Both the position numbers and the translations under genes were made by a program. 64,000 nt of DNA from Patagioenas fasciata. Its lineage: Eukaryota > Chordata > Aves > Columbiformes > Columbidae. The notes under the pieces were generated by a model that was not told the DNA's origin, ran no database searches, and worked only from the letters and a program-made list of their open reading frames with translations. Below, piece after piece: positions 38,221 through 48,664 of the stretch (position 1 is its first letter; each line of letters starts with the position of its first letter). The stretch spans positions 188,088,604 to 188,152,603 of the forward strand of contig NC_092520.1 of NCBI RefSeq assembly GCF_037038585.1, in the 5' to 3' direction.

Positions 38221-41042
38221 AGTTATTATTTTATTTCAGTTATGTTTTCTGGAGACAGATACAACTGAGTTTAGAAATACTTTCAGAAGAATCAATAACT
38301 TGCATATAGGGAGGACCTAGTCTTATATTTTAACTCAACTTCTGAAAACTATCTATGACAGGCAGGTTTCTACCATTAGGGTGCTGTTAAGAGCAATAGA
38401 AACACAGCCAGACAATTCCCTACTTTGAGCAATTAAGTTGCTACCTGAAACTAGAGAGTTTTATAAAATTATGAATTTGAGGCCAAACACAATAAAAGCC
38501 AGACAATCCACTCATCAGAAACTGAAATAATTTTAATGAGAGATAGAGGGTTGTTCTCATTTTCACTTCTCTGATTCTACTAATATATGTCTGTAATTCA
38601 TTAATTCAGGGTCAGACAATGAGCCTCTAAGCAATTATTCACATGAGTGGTCTCATAGAATTCAATGTCCTCATTTAATGTGCCATTAAAACAGTGCATG
38701 GGTGCATCTAACTAAAGCAAACATTAATTTAATGCAACACACAACAGGTAGCATTGCAAAGTCTCTAATTTCAGCAATTATCTATTGAGTAAAATGAGAA
38801 AAGAAAATGGCTTCATGATTTTGGCTTGTTCAAGAAAAGATTTTGCAGAAAAAATGCCAAACCCTACACCATTTCAAAAAACAGGAGACTCAGATTTTTT
38901 AAGAATTTTAGAGAGACTACTTTGCATGCTTTGGACAAATTCAAGGCAATACCAAGATGGGAAAAAAACAAAGATGCAACCCTAAAAATACTTAAGCATT
39001 ACATTGGAGAAGTGTAAGGAGGACGCCAAATCTGCCAGGCACACAGGCAATTCATTCTCAGTTGTGATCTTAGTTTGTGTTGAGGACAGCCACCATAGCC
39101 ACGCACCTTGTGGAGTAGTGCATAAGAAGTAATATGAATCTGTTTTTAAGTTTAGCACAAGCCCCATTCCTCTTCTCATGGGATTTACATGTTCTGTCAT
39201 TCCTAATCATGTCTCCTAGTCCAACTCTGTTGTAAAATATACACTTTCAACTCAGATAAACAAAAAGTCAGTAAGTTTACCGTGATGATGAAAAGCCAGA
39301 TTAGATACGGAATAAATTTTCTATCCGGCTCTCTATCTTTCTCTATTGCACAGCTTATGACCAAAATTTTGCAGACAGGTTTAGCAGGTTGCCATAAAAC
39401 AATGAGTCACAAGCTAAACACCTGAAACCACCTCCATCTGCCCATTTCTTTCATGTCTTTGTCAAAAGAGTAGATGCTGCTTGATTGCTTCCACACTGGC
39501 ACAGTTCACACACCTTGTTCAAAGTAGGCTTCATTTTGCCACAGTACTGCAAAGAGAGATTTGGAAATACACTTTATTCCCTGGCTTATCTAGCAACCTC
39601 GTGATTTCTCCAGCACAAACAAAACCCTAATTACCATTACGTATGTGGCCCACAGGTATTGCAGGAGTCTCATATCATTGTGAGTAAAATACCAGCTAGG
39701 CCTAAAAGTCATTGCATATTTCCTTGCTTGTCAGGAATAGGATATTCAATACATTTTAGAAAAATATGTCCTTCATGGCTGCAGATAAAGGCTAATGAGG
39801 CTGGAATTAGCATAGATTAACATCATCCAGTTTTAAAAGGTGTTGAGGGAGTGTGAGTCTAAGCCCAAACCCAGAATTCATGCTTCTCTTCACCATCCCA
39901 CGGTACCACACTTGAAAGGATCCTCCCCTGCTTCGTGTTAATTTGAGCCAAAACATTAATTCACTCCCCAGGGAGCATTTATTTGCTATGTTCTGTACTG
40001 AGATATGTATAAATCAGACTGACTGTATTAGTTCTGTAGCTGGCATGGAAATTCCAGGTGTTCACAGAACTATTAATTGTGATTAGTACTAGACTATGCA
40101 GCGAGCAACACAGAGGCATAGAGATCTCCTAATGTATTTTTGTAGTCAGTGATGCTCTGTAGTCAGAAAAAGATGTTCCTCCAGTGGGTTATTAAGAGCA
40201 AGCACCTGACTCTATATTCTGAAATGAACTTTGTAGACTGTCAAAGCCTGTGGAAAACCCGCCTTCACAAGGATGATATTTGCTTCTACCAGTACCCATT
40301 TTGGGGCCCTGAGGGGAATATGGGGAAAGGGGTTCCCAAGATATGTCAGGGTTGAGAGGACAAAGGACATTCCATCTGTATAGTGTGTTGCATTACAGTT
40401 ATTTGATAGGTGTTATTTTCACAAATAGCAATGGTCTATGAGTTATTGTGTCCAAAAGAGGTCCATCCTTCCTCTTCAAATGTGTAACATATATGGAAAT
40501 GTAAGTAGCCTTCATTAATCCCCTGTCATTTCCTTACAAAAAGACATTACAAAATTATAATGGTTTGTTACAATCATTCCTATAAAACATTTCACTTGAA
40601 AAGTGATATTTCTTATCTTTGTCCTTGAGATTATTCAACTAAGTGCAATTTGCCTTTACAAACATTAAGAAATAGAGCCCACCCTTCCTTCAGCATGAGA
40701 CCCAGGAGAAACTACTGCACTGTACTGCACTTCTCTTCATGGAGAAGATTTGACTTTTTTAGATGAGGTGAAAGGAAAGGATCTTTAAGCAAAACTTTAA
40801 AAGGCCTTCTATGGTCTACAGACTCATATTTAAATGCTATTCAGACCACTTTAAACAGTTGTATCATGCCACATTGGAACACCTTCCTGTAATATTTCTT
40901 GACAAAAAGACAAGCAAAAGGAGAGAAAGGAGAATAACCCACTGACAGTACTGCTTTAGCCTCTGGAGTGTGATGTATCCTTGAATCACTCAATGAAATT
41001 CTTTATTATAAACAGCAAGATGAAATTCTACAAAATACTTAC

Positions 41043-41138
41043 AGTTCTTTGCATTAGTAGAGGTGTTTCAGAACATCCTATCCCTTCATCATTAAAACTT
41101 GATTCCATATTAATTATGTCTTCAATCACCTCTTCCAT
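41043..41138 (-). CDS. TFEC: TFEC coding exon 3: acidic activation-type segment (32 aa)
   Basis: The exon is 96 bp in phase 0, with acceptor ttttattag|ATGGAA and donor ACT|GTAAGT. It encodes residues 96-127, starting MEEVIEDIINMESSFNDEG and ending PLLMQRT. It corresponds to the MITF exon beginning MDDVIDDIISLESSYNEE, also 96 bp, which is the p300-binding acidic activation domain. Some rodent TFEC forms are described as lacking an activation domain; here the D/E-rich, amphipathic core is intact, so activator function is plausible (inference). An AUG falls at the first codon of the exon, so an internal or alternative start is conceivable but is not needed for the reading frame. Confidence 0.94.
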
Positions 41139-43415
41139 CTAATAAAACAATATTTTAAGATCAATCATTATAAATAATAATGCAAACAATGTTATTCTGA
41201 AAACACAGAGGAAATAATCATGAGTATTTATTACATTAATAAAACTGAATTTCAGAAGTTTATATCTTCAAATTCAAATAATTCAAGCATTTTTAAACAA
41301 TATTCACATTTTTTATTTCTTGTGAAAACAGTTTTTGTGGTTTAGCAAGTTACTTCTTTCCTCCCAAACACCAACCCATTCCCCTTTTCTAAGCCCTTAT
41401 TGCAACACCAGGAACAGATGACAGGAGCGCATTGCTAAGTTGTAACTGTGATCTGTCACCTTCTTCAAATGTGTAATATCCACAGTGTGTTGTTGCATTT
41501 GTGCAGGAAGGCTGAAGGGAACCTGTGGTTCTGCCAAGAGCGTGAGTCACTCAAGATTTGGGGTTACACACTGCTCTCAAGATTCCACAGACAGAGGTTC
41601 ACGTTTTGTTTGGCAGTACACTGGATACTTCTCCAGCCAGCCTTCTGGTTCCACTTTGGTCCTCATCTGAATCAAGAACTGCTGAAGCAGATGGAATAGC
41701 TAATTAATTATTTGGGGTGAAACAGTAAATACAGCAGATATGTAGACAGATATATAATTTGGACAAGGTATAGCATTGGTTTTCAATAATAATTGTGGTT
41801 TGGATGCCTTCACAAAATAATATTAGAAAACATCTCATGATGAACCTGTCGCTTTAAACTACTGTCTGCAGCAGCAGCTGACTCGTGCTCTAAGACTTTT
41901 CAAACAGCTCATGAAAGCTGTCAAAACTGTAGCTGAAATGCAGGGTATCTTATGCAATGAAAGGAGATACCACACACAGGGCAGGGACCGTTCAATGCAG
42001 ACTTTTAGGTCATGAGGCCCAGCACAGCTCATACATGGACTCCTTTCTCTCTCCAAAAGCCAGATATGTGCCGTCTGAGGAGTTGTGCCCAGACTTATTT
42101 AGGAAAGTGCTTTCTGAGCCAAAAGGATGCCAGGAAATGCCAGCAATTAGACAGTGTGGATAACTGCAGTTCAGTGCACCAACCTGTGCGCTGGCTCTGT
42201 ATTATTTATGAATATACCTACAGCTTACACTGAACCACAGGGCACATCTACAACCAGGAAATTACACTGTGCCAGTCAGTTCTCTGAGGCTCTGGGATGG
42301 GGTTATTTAAATTATTGGAGTGATACCTACAAGGACTTTGGCCTGTGCCAACTGTCACTCTCCCAGTGATCAGCAAGCACAGCTCAGGAGAGTGGTTTAC
42401 AAGCAGCCGTCTTGCTCTCCGGAACAGAGAGTACTACAAGGGTGGGCACCAGTTGTTCCTGGCCAGATACCCGAAGCTATTGAGAACAGTTCCAGCGTGC
42501 TGCACTTGCCAGCACAGAGGTGACCAGAGACCTCCACAAAGGCTGTCTAAAACAATGTTTGCAGAATAGAGGTTCCAGCAACCCATGAATCTGACAGAAA
42601 ATGTCTGTTGTCAATACAGAAGGAATGAAGGGGCCCCAGATAAGCTCTCACAGGAAGGGTCATGTTATTTTTTTCAGTTCCTTCGTGCTTAGCTGCATAA
42701 CATTTGAATGCTCAGATGGGTCACAGTGTATTTGTAAGATCCCTCTGTTCTGTTAAAGCCCGATATATGATACAGCATTATCATTTCCCATTTCTGTAGG
42801 AACTCCCCTTTTACCCAGAAAGCAGTGTCTCTCTATTGAAGTATTAGAGACCATAATGATCTACATCTCACACTGGTTGAGAATCTGACATTGTGTAATA
42901 GCTGTACCTCTATTAAAATCGATGGTGGCACTAAAGTTAGCATATCTATGCCAATTTACCCAAGATAACCCATATATAAATATAGCAGCTAACTAAAAAT
43001 GAATGAGCAATTCTTTCAGTTACATTTTAAGGTAATCAGTATTTAGCTCTGTTATGCAGCTACAATAATACTTTCAGACAGAAATAACTTGTCTGAAAAA
43101 AGAAAGTTTTGCACTGCAAAGTACATAGTCAAAAAATGTACAACAGCCTATGACACTTGGATAAAAAGATGCAAATAGTACCTTTTAACTGACAGTAATT
43201 TAGAAGCCTGATCATACAACAAGCTATTCAGAGGCATTCAAGGCAATCACCCATATAATCCAAAAGGATTTAAGGAGCAAGTGCTGCAACTGAAGTCCCC
43301 ATGAAACTAAAGAAAGTCATTTCTTGCCCACTACCAATACCATGTGGGCCATGCAACATCTTCGTAAAAGTAAACAATGCCCATTTCCCCATTTCGTTCA
43401 CCAGCCAGACCCTAC
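41139..43415 (-). other. TFEC: TFEC intron 2
   Basis: 2.3-kb intron at the place where MITF has its 84-bp exon 3. No sequence encoding anything like the MITF exon-3 segment (EEQNRAESE) was found by eye, and the flanking exons already join in phase 0. Confidence 0.8.
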
Positions 43416-43667
43416 CGCATTTTCGTGTTCTCCTCCAAGGGCCAGCAGCTTGGTAACAGGGCTTTCTGGTGTGCCAATGTCGCTGACGGGAGGCATGTGT
43501 CCGTTTCTTAAAATGGAGGTCACTCCTGTGGGCTGGATGGTGTGGGAGTGGGCCAGGGACAGCGTCTGGCTGGACACCTTGGTATCAAGGGTCAAGTACT
43601 GCTTCACCTGGTGCCTCTGGCTTTGCTGTAGGTGGTATCTAGACTGATTTTCCAAGTGTGTTTGTAC
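43416..43667 (-). CDS. TFEC: TFEC coding exon 2: VQTHLEN N-terminal region (84 aa)
   Basis: The acceptor is ccttcccag|GTACAA and the donor GCG|GTAGGG, a weaker site; both boundaries are phase 0. The exon encodes residues 12-95. It begins VQTHLENQSRYHLQQSQRHQ, clearly related to MITF [20 protein letters not shown], followed by VKQYL. Near its end GTPESPVTKLLAL aligns with MITF APNSPMAML, whose serine (Ser73) is the ERK target, so Ser80 here is the equivalent candidate. The MITF counterpart is 228 bp against 252 bp here. Human TFEC as I recall it has a shorter, different N-terminus that rejoins near TKLLA, so N-terminal structure varies between lineages. Confidence 0.93.
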
Positions 43668-44167
43668 CTGGGAAGGAATGGAAATAGTTGCTGAAGTTTC
43701 GAGTTATTGGTACAAATATTTGCCCATAGGTTCACTTAAATTCAAAACAATAGATTTCAGCTTTAATACCACTTGGATAGAATTATTATTAACCTTAGAC
43801 CTTTTTTTTCAGTTTTGTGCCCTTATACATTTCTTATTTGTGTATTAATTTCCACTAACACAGCTGAATAAACATTCTGAATAATTATCAAAGAAAAATA
43901 GAATTACAAAAAATAAACATGATCCCAAGAAAAGACCAGAAGCATGCTACACATTTTTCTCATTTAAGTATGATCTGTGTTGAATTCACTGATTGTTACA
44001 ATCAAATCTGCAAGCATATGTGTAGTCTAAAATTAATATCACAGTGTATTTACTCTTTTGTACCTCAAGGAGTAAATAAATGTATAAAGAAAAACATAAT
44101 CCAATCAACTTCCAGTAATACCAATAGCAGCAGACTTTCATTCATACTAAATCCACATTTGGCTCAC
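43668..44167 (-). other. TFEC: TFEC intron 1
   Basis: 0.5-kb intron between the 11-residue leader exon and the VQTHLEN exon. AT-rich, with nothing else recognised. Confidence 0.72.
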
Positions 44168-44200
44168 CTTGTAATAAGTGCGGTCAGTTAAATGAGACAT
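44168..44200 (-). CDS. TFEC: TFEC coding exon 1: short MITF-M-like start (11 aa)
   Basis: ATG at 44200 opens MSHLTDRTYYK and runs into a strong AAG|GTGAGC donor in phase 0, which joins exactly to the VQTHLEN exon 0.5 kb away. An in-frame TAA lies upstream at 44285-44287 with no other ATG between, and no ATG in any frame occurs in the 100 bases 5' of the start, which favours this start codon. Melanocyte MITF-M has the same design: an 11-residue leader (MLEMLEYNHYQ) ahead of VQTHLEN. The leader has no glutamine-rich MREQ-type segment, which in TFEB and long MITF forms binds Rag GTPases, so this isoform would probably escape that lysosomal control (inference). A pyrimidine tract followed by AAAAG at 44208-44235 could instead be a splice acceptor, making this an internal exon with untranslated exons upstream. 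Confidence 0.72.
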
Positions 44201-44328
44201 TGGTGTACTTTTGGGAAAAAGAAAAAAAAAAAGAGTCCAAGGTATATTCCTGGATGATTGTACCCTCAGACCGCACAGTCTTCTTTAACTGCCTCTTGGG
44301 GACAGATCACTTTTGGAGTTGGTAGGAC

Positions 44329-44336
44329 TTTATAAA
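44329..44336 (-). promoter_or_regulatory. TATA-like element upstream of TFEC exon 1
   Basis: TTTATAAA, a palindrome, lies about 130 bases 5' of the start codon on the minus strand. If used, transcription would begin near 44300 and give a 5' UTR of about 100 bases without upstream ATGs. This is positional inference only; such octamers are frequent in this AT-rich window, and an upstream exon feeding the AAAAG acceptor-like site is the alternative. Confidence 0.28.
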
Positions 44337-45408
44337 CTGAATGGTCATGCCAAAATGGCTAATTGAATAAGACTTTGGGCCATCCCTTGATTATAGAGAT
44401 TTACAGTTGCTACTTCAAACAGCTTCCATTTCAGATCAAGGTCACATTCCTGCAATTTAACTACCAGAGGAATACAGCATACACAAACCTTACTGTCATT
44501 TCAGCCCTGTGGCTTTCTTCTCTTCCTATGGCATGACTGGTCACAAATTTCTTGTAATGAATTTTTCTCAAGTGGCCTCTGTGTAAGCATGATTAGTATT
44601 TGTTAAATAATAACAATACTCACTTCACAGCCATTTTTTTTTTCAAAAAAACCCCCAGTCGTTTAAACTTCCTTTTAATTCCTCTAACATATATAAGCAG
44701 ATATAAATATCCCATAAAAGGGGTTTGCATTTAAATTAGCTATATTTTTGTACAATATTGCAATACCTACAGTATTTTTAATCATGCTATGGTGTCTGGA
44801 ACTGTTTTAATTATGTTTTGTTAAACTAATTTTCTAGTCATATGAAAAAGATTAAGCCATGCATTAATTAATATGATATTTATTATTTTGATATAAGCCT
44901 TAAAGTTATTAAATAACATTCTATTAAAATATTGAAGTAATATCTTACATGTATTATTTAAATTTTCCTCTGTTTTATGTTAGGAAGGTATACATCCCAT
45001 GTAAGGTTTTAAAAAATACACGTGTATTTGGGATTTACTTAAATCACAATATTGCTTGTCTTAACTGAGATTTTTGTGTTATTTTTAGAAAATGTATAAC
45101 ATGCTGTCAATTTAAGCTCTGTTTTATCATGTATAATGATACATGTAAAGCCATCACAAATCATTCAGATTCTTATGCATATATTCAGTCTTTCAGCTTC
45201 AGCAAGACTCAAACTCATATTGAAAGTTAGACACCCAAGCAGTTTCTTAAATTAGAATCCAAACATGAATCTACTGCATCTACAGAAGGATTGGCCTTGG
45301 GCAAAATGCAACGTGCTAAAGGAAATTAAATACATCCCACTGTACAGTCAGAGCAGAGATTTTCTGTGCATCCTTGTTTCCTGCTGCCGTTTCTGAAGCA
45401 CCCATGGG

Positions 45409-45414
45409 CACGTG
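45409..45414. promoter_or_regulatory. CACGTG E-box upstream of TFEC
   Basis: A perfect CACGTG within GGGCACGTGGTG lies about 1.2 kb 5' of the TFEC start codon. MiT/TFE proteins bind this core, so auto- or cross-regulation is possible. There is no TCACGTGA or full CLEAR flank, so function is speculative. Confidence 0.25.
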
Positions 45415-46754
45415 GTGTTTGTGCTGGGCTCTGGGGTCACTGAATGAATCCACATACAGTGACCACTACCCAGACCCTCACACCACCTAAACTGATAAAG
45501 TTCTCTTTCCAGCAGTGCAGATCACTGCAATCAACAGCTTTGAAAGCACAGTTTCTTCACATGGCATAAATGGGATTGAGATCAATGAACAGGCCAGAAA
45601 TGCATCTACTGCATTTCACCCCAACTACTTCTCTGAAACGAAACTGGTGAACACTCCATAATGAAAAATGAATTGTTATCTTAAAAATTCTGCAGACCTA
45701 CCTAGGCATAAAATCCAGAATATCAAATATGTTCAAATTAAATGGGAAACATGAGAAATTTTCAGTGTCCAAAGTCTATACTATGTTGCTTCAAAATTTG
45801 TTTTTAATAAGGAACTTTAACCAGGAAGCGGGTTCTGCCACAAGAAGATTGCTGAAAAGTCAATGGCTTGTTTTTTGCTTTCTCTTGGCTTCAGACTGCC
45901 AGTGGCAGACCAAAACCTCTGTGCAGCCCAATTTCCTAGTGAACCCCCACAGGGCCACCCCGTTGGGCAGGGCAAGGATCTGTGAAAGATAATCAGCTAA
46001 CTCCTGACTAAGTGAAACTTTATCAGGAGTGCTTATTTTGTGTGATATTCATTGAGTGTTTATATCCTGTCAGTACTGTCTGGGGCATCTACAAACAAGA
46101 AAAGAATTTAAAGACGCACTGATGGGATCTGTTGCTATGGTTTTGCAAACCTCTCCTTCCCCTTTACTGTGCCACTTGCTGTCAATATGAAGTAAAGCAT
46201 GAAGGTTAAAAAGTGATCTATGCCCTGATTTTCAAAAAGCATATAAAGTTGCAATACCTGATCATCTTTATATATCTAAATAAGTCTTAGAAGTGAATGT
46301 TAATAATAAGAAGTAAAACACCTTTGAAAGTCAAAACACTATGTAAAGACAAACCAGAACTAGAATCTTAATTTTATAATCATACTGCTAACATATAATA
46401 AATGGGGGGGAAAGGTCATGCTATGCTAAACGAGTATTAAGACTGTAACTCAAGCTCTCGGGAATTAGAAAAAACTGTTAAAAATGCTCAAGCAACATGT
46501 GTGAAATAGGAGCAGAAACTCAAAACCTAATAATTTTATGACACTAGATAGTCCAGTGTCAAATACCAAATAAGATCGTTTTATTTTCCACCGGGATGCT
46601 GGATGAGTTCTATTATCTTATATCAGTAGTATTAAGCTAAGTTTCAGTTTAGGTTTTCTGAAAATTTGAGATGAAATAAAGTCATTGAAATAACTATCAC
46701 CATAATTAAAAACATTATACATTTTGACCTTCTTTTTAATGATGTAAAAAGAGT

Positions 46755-46855
46755 GGTTAAGCCCTGTCACCTGTTGCCCAGAGAGGTCATGGAATCTCCG
46801 TCCTTGCAGGTTTTCAAAACTTGAGTGAACAAGGCCCTGAGCACCTGAGGAAGCA
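46755..46855 (+). mobile_element. Short degraded CR1 fragment
   Basis: CACCTGTTGCCCAGAGAGGTCATGG, AATCTCCGTCCTTGCAGG and TTTTCAAAACTTGAGTGAAC parallel the CR1 3' segment caggttgcccagagaggttgtggaatctccatccttggag. About 100 bases remain, without the terminal octamers. Confidence 0.72.
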
Positions 46856-47095
46856 AAATGAATCTGGAAACAGCCAGGGAAATTTGAACTGATAGTCTAA
46901 ATAATGAAACATATTGAGTCTGTTGGGCGGGGGGGAAGGTATCAGGTTAGATGTTCAGTGAAATAAATGCAAAGAGAAAAATAACTGAAAGATCACTCCC
47001 ATACATAAGTAATGTCACAAGTAAAACAGCCCAGATGGACAAGCACTTAGCTGCTTAAAGACCTTGTCTTAGATCCACCAGACAAGGTCCTTCCA

Positions 47096-47149
47096 CAAAA
47101 GAAACAAACAAACAAATAAACAAACAACAAAACAAAACAAAACAAAAAA
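47096..47149. repeat. (CAAA)n/(CAAAA)n simple repeat
   Basis: Successive CAAA units pass into CAAAA units and an A run. The tract begins directly beside a 10-bp inverted repeat at 47060-47089. Confidence 0.92.
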
Positions 47150-48664
47150 TTCTCAAGTAGAAGCATGCTTATTTTGCCCAATAATCCCAGTATGGTACCC
47201 TCCAGCAGTGTTGGGAGATTAATTTTCTAATTCCTCACTTTCTGAGGAGTTTCCATAATCTGTGAGAACATTTTGTCAGAGAGTATGTGAAATTTTAAGG
47301 TGAGGGTCTCAGAATCTCTCCAATCTAGGAGTCCTGCCATGTAAAAAATCGTTAAAGCTGCTTTAAACCAGGGACCTGCAATGTTGATGTTGACACAGTC
47401 TTTACTGACACAACAGTCAGAATATAAGGTTACCTTCTGTTTTCTTTCCTCTCTCTGGGTCAATGCATATTTAATCATTTGTTTGAGGCAGAACAGCTTT
47501 ACAGGAAGACCCTGCAGAGGTTTTCACGGCAGAGCATCCAAGAAGCTGGCAGCTTCGTGCAGCTGGGTTCTTGTCTCTGGCACAAATTAAGCAGTGTGAT
47601 TTGATAAAGCATATCTTCTACATCTCAGCAGAACACCTATTAAATGTCTTTCTGCTTCCTGTTTTTTTGTGAAATGGATGACAAATGCATGACTTGCTCA
47701 TTGACATGTGAAATTTCAGGAATCCCTAACAAAAACGAGCATCCAGTGACCACTTGATGATCCAGACCCTGACACAGACAAGCCTCAGACACAGCCCAGG
47801 GTTCAGTGTTTTCCTGCCACCACACCTGCTCCAGCTCTGGGTGTAGTCAGTGACCTGACCCTTCTGGCCAAGTGCTCCTGAAGTTGCATAGGCTCTTAAG
47901 ACTATTGGGTATGCAAGGTGTAACAAGGTGAGAAATTTGTGTAGATGAAGTGCTGGTTCTCTTCCCACACATTCTCTCGCAGCTGTTGTGGCCATGTACT
48001 TTAAATGATAGTTATTTCTCATTATTCGAGGAGTGGAGGACAGCATAAAGTTCAACAGTAAATAAATTATCTGCTTCCTCTGAGGTACTGCTTTTGTCTG
48101 TTATCTGGCTTCCCTAATCATCATGAAATTAAAATCTGTTCAGAACCAGAAACCTCATGCAGGGAACCAGAAGCATCCAGTCCAAACTCAAATATTGTGA
48201 TTTCACCAAACAAAGCTAGAACAGAAATGAACATTCCGAGATGGAATTTGTTTCTGAGAACAAGAACGTAACAACCTTTCAAAATTACAGATGCATATTT
48301 AAACTTCTTTAATTGCTCTTCCTAAGTTGAGCACACATCATCATTTTGTAAAACTGTGGTAAAGTTGTGTAACATCTTTTCCCATATTCACACTAATTTT
48401 ACTTTCATTTCTAATACATTGCTCAATAGCTCAATAACTATGCCTTCAGTAGTTCAATTATATAAATATTTTGCTTCCACATTTGCTGATGAGATTTTTT
48501 TTTTCATTGGTAAAAGAATACTTAGCATGTCAAAAGTTAGAAAGGTGGGGAGGGGGACCTTTAGAGGACTTACAGCAAGTGTGAACAATCTCAATGACAT
48601 TCCAGCAAGTAGCTGTGCTACATCTTGTATTGGTATTCTACTAAGGGCAAGCAAGTGACACCTG

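Larger units (their letters stand above)
23947..41042 (-). other. TFEC: TFEC intron 3
   Basis: 17.1-kb intron, half of the gene. It holds the CR1 fragment at 29750-30440, possible old repeats at 28440-28570 and 32028-32155, the 43-bp and 13-bp tandem repeats and several homopolymers. A locally GC-richer patch lies at about 35460-35660. No coding exon was recognised. Confidence 0.85.
10155..44207 (-). other. TFEC: TFEC gene span, eight coding exons, minus strand
   Basis: The eight exons join in phase (0, 0, 0, 1, 1, 2, 0) to encode 385 residues and a TAA stop. Order in the protein: an 11-residue leader, an MITF-like N-terminal region (12-95), an acidic segment (96-127), a linker with a VKRE motif (128-165), basic region (about 174-190), helix-loop-helix (about 191-240), leucine zipper (about 240-272) and an acidic/serine-rich tail. 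The C-terminal tail with [12 protein letters not shown] and the [11 protein letters not shown] end, plus YNINYR in the bHLH, point to TFEC rather than MITF, TFEB or TFE3. In family knowledge TFEC is a nuclear E-box (CACGTG/CATGTG) binder that dimerises with MiT relatives and is prominent in macrophages. Introns, 5' to 3', are about 0.5, 2.3, 17.1, 0.9, 4.1, 6.7 and 0.9 kb. The gene ends are inferred, since no transcript was available. Confidence 0.93.

Noticed and set aside
47640-47825. Minus-strand frame containing LDHQ, compared with the human TFEC N-terminus
   Set aside because: Only four residues agree, with no ATG context or donor in the right place.
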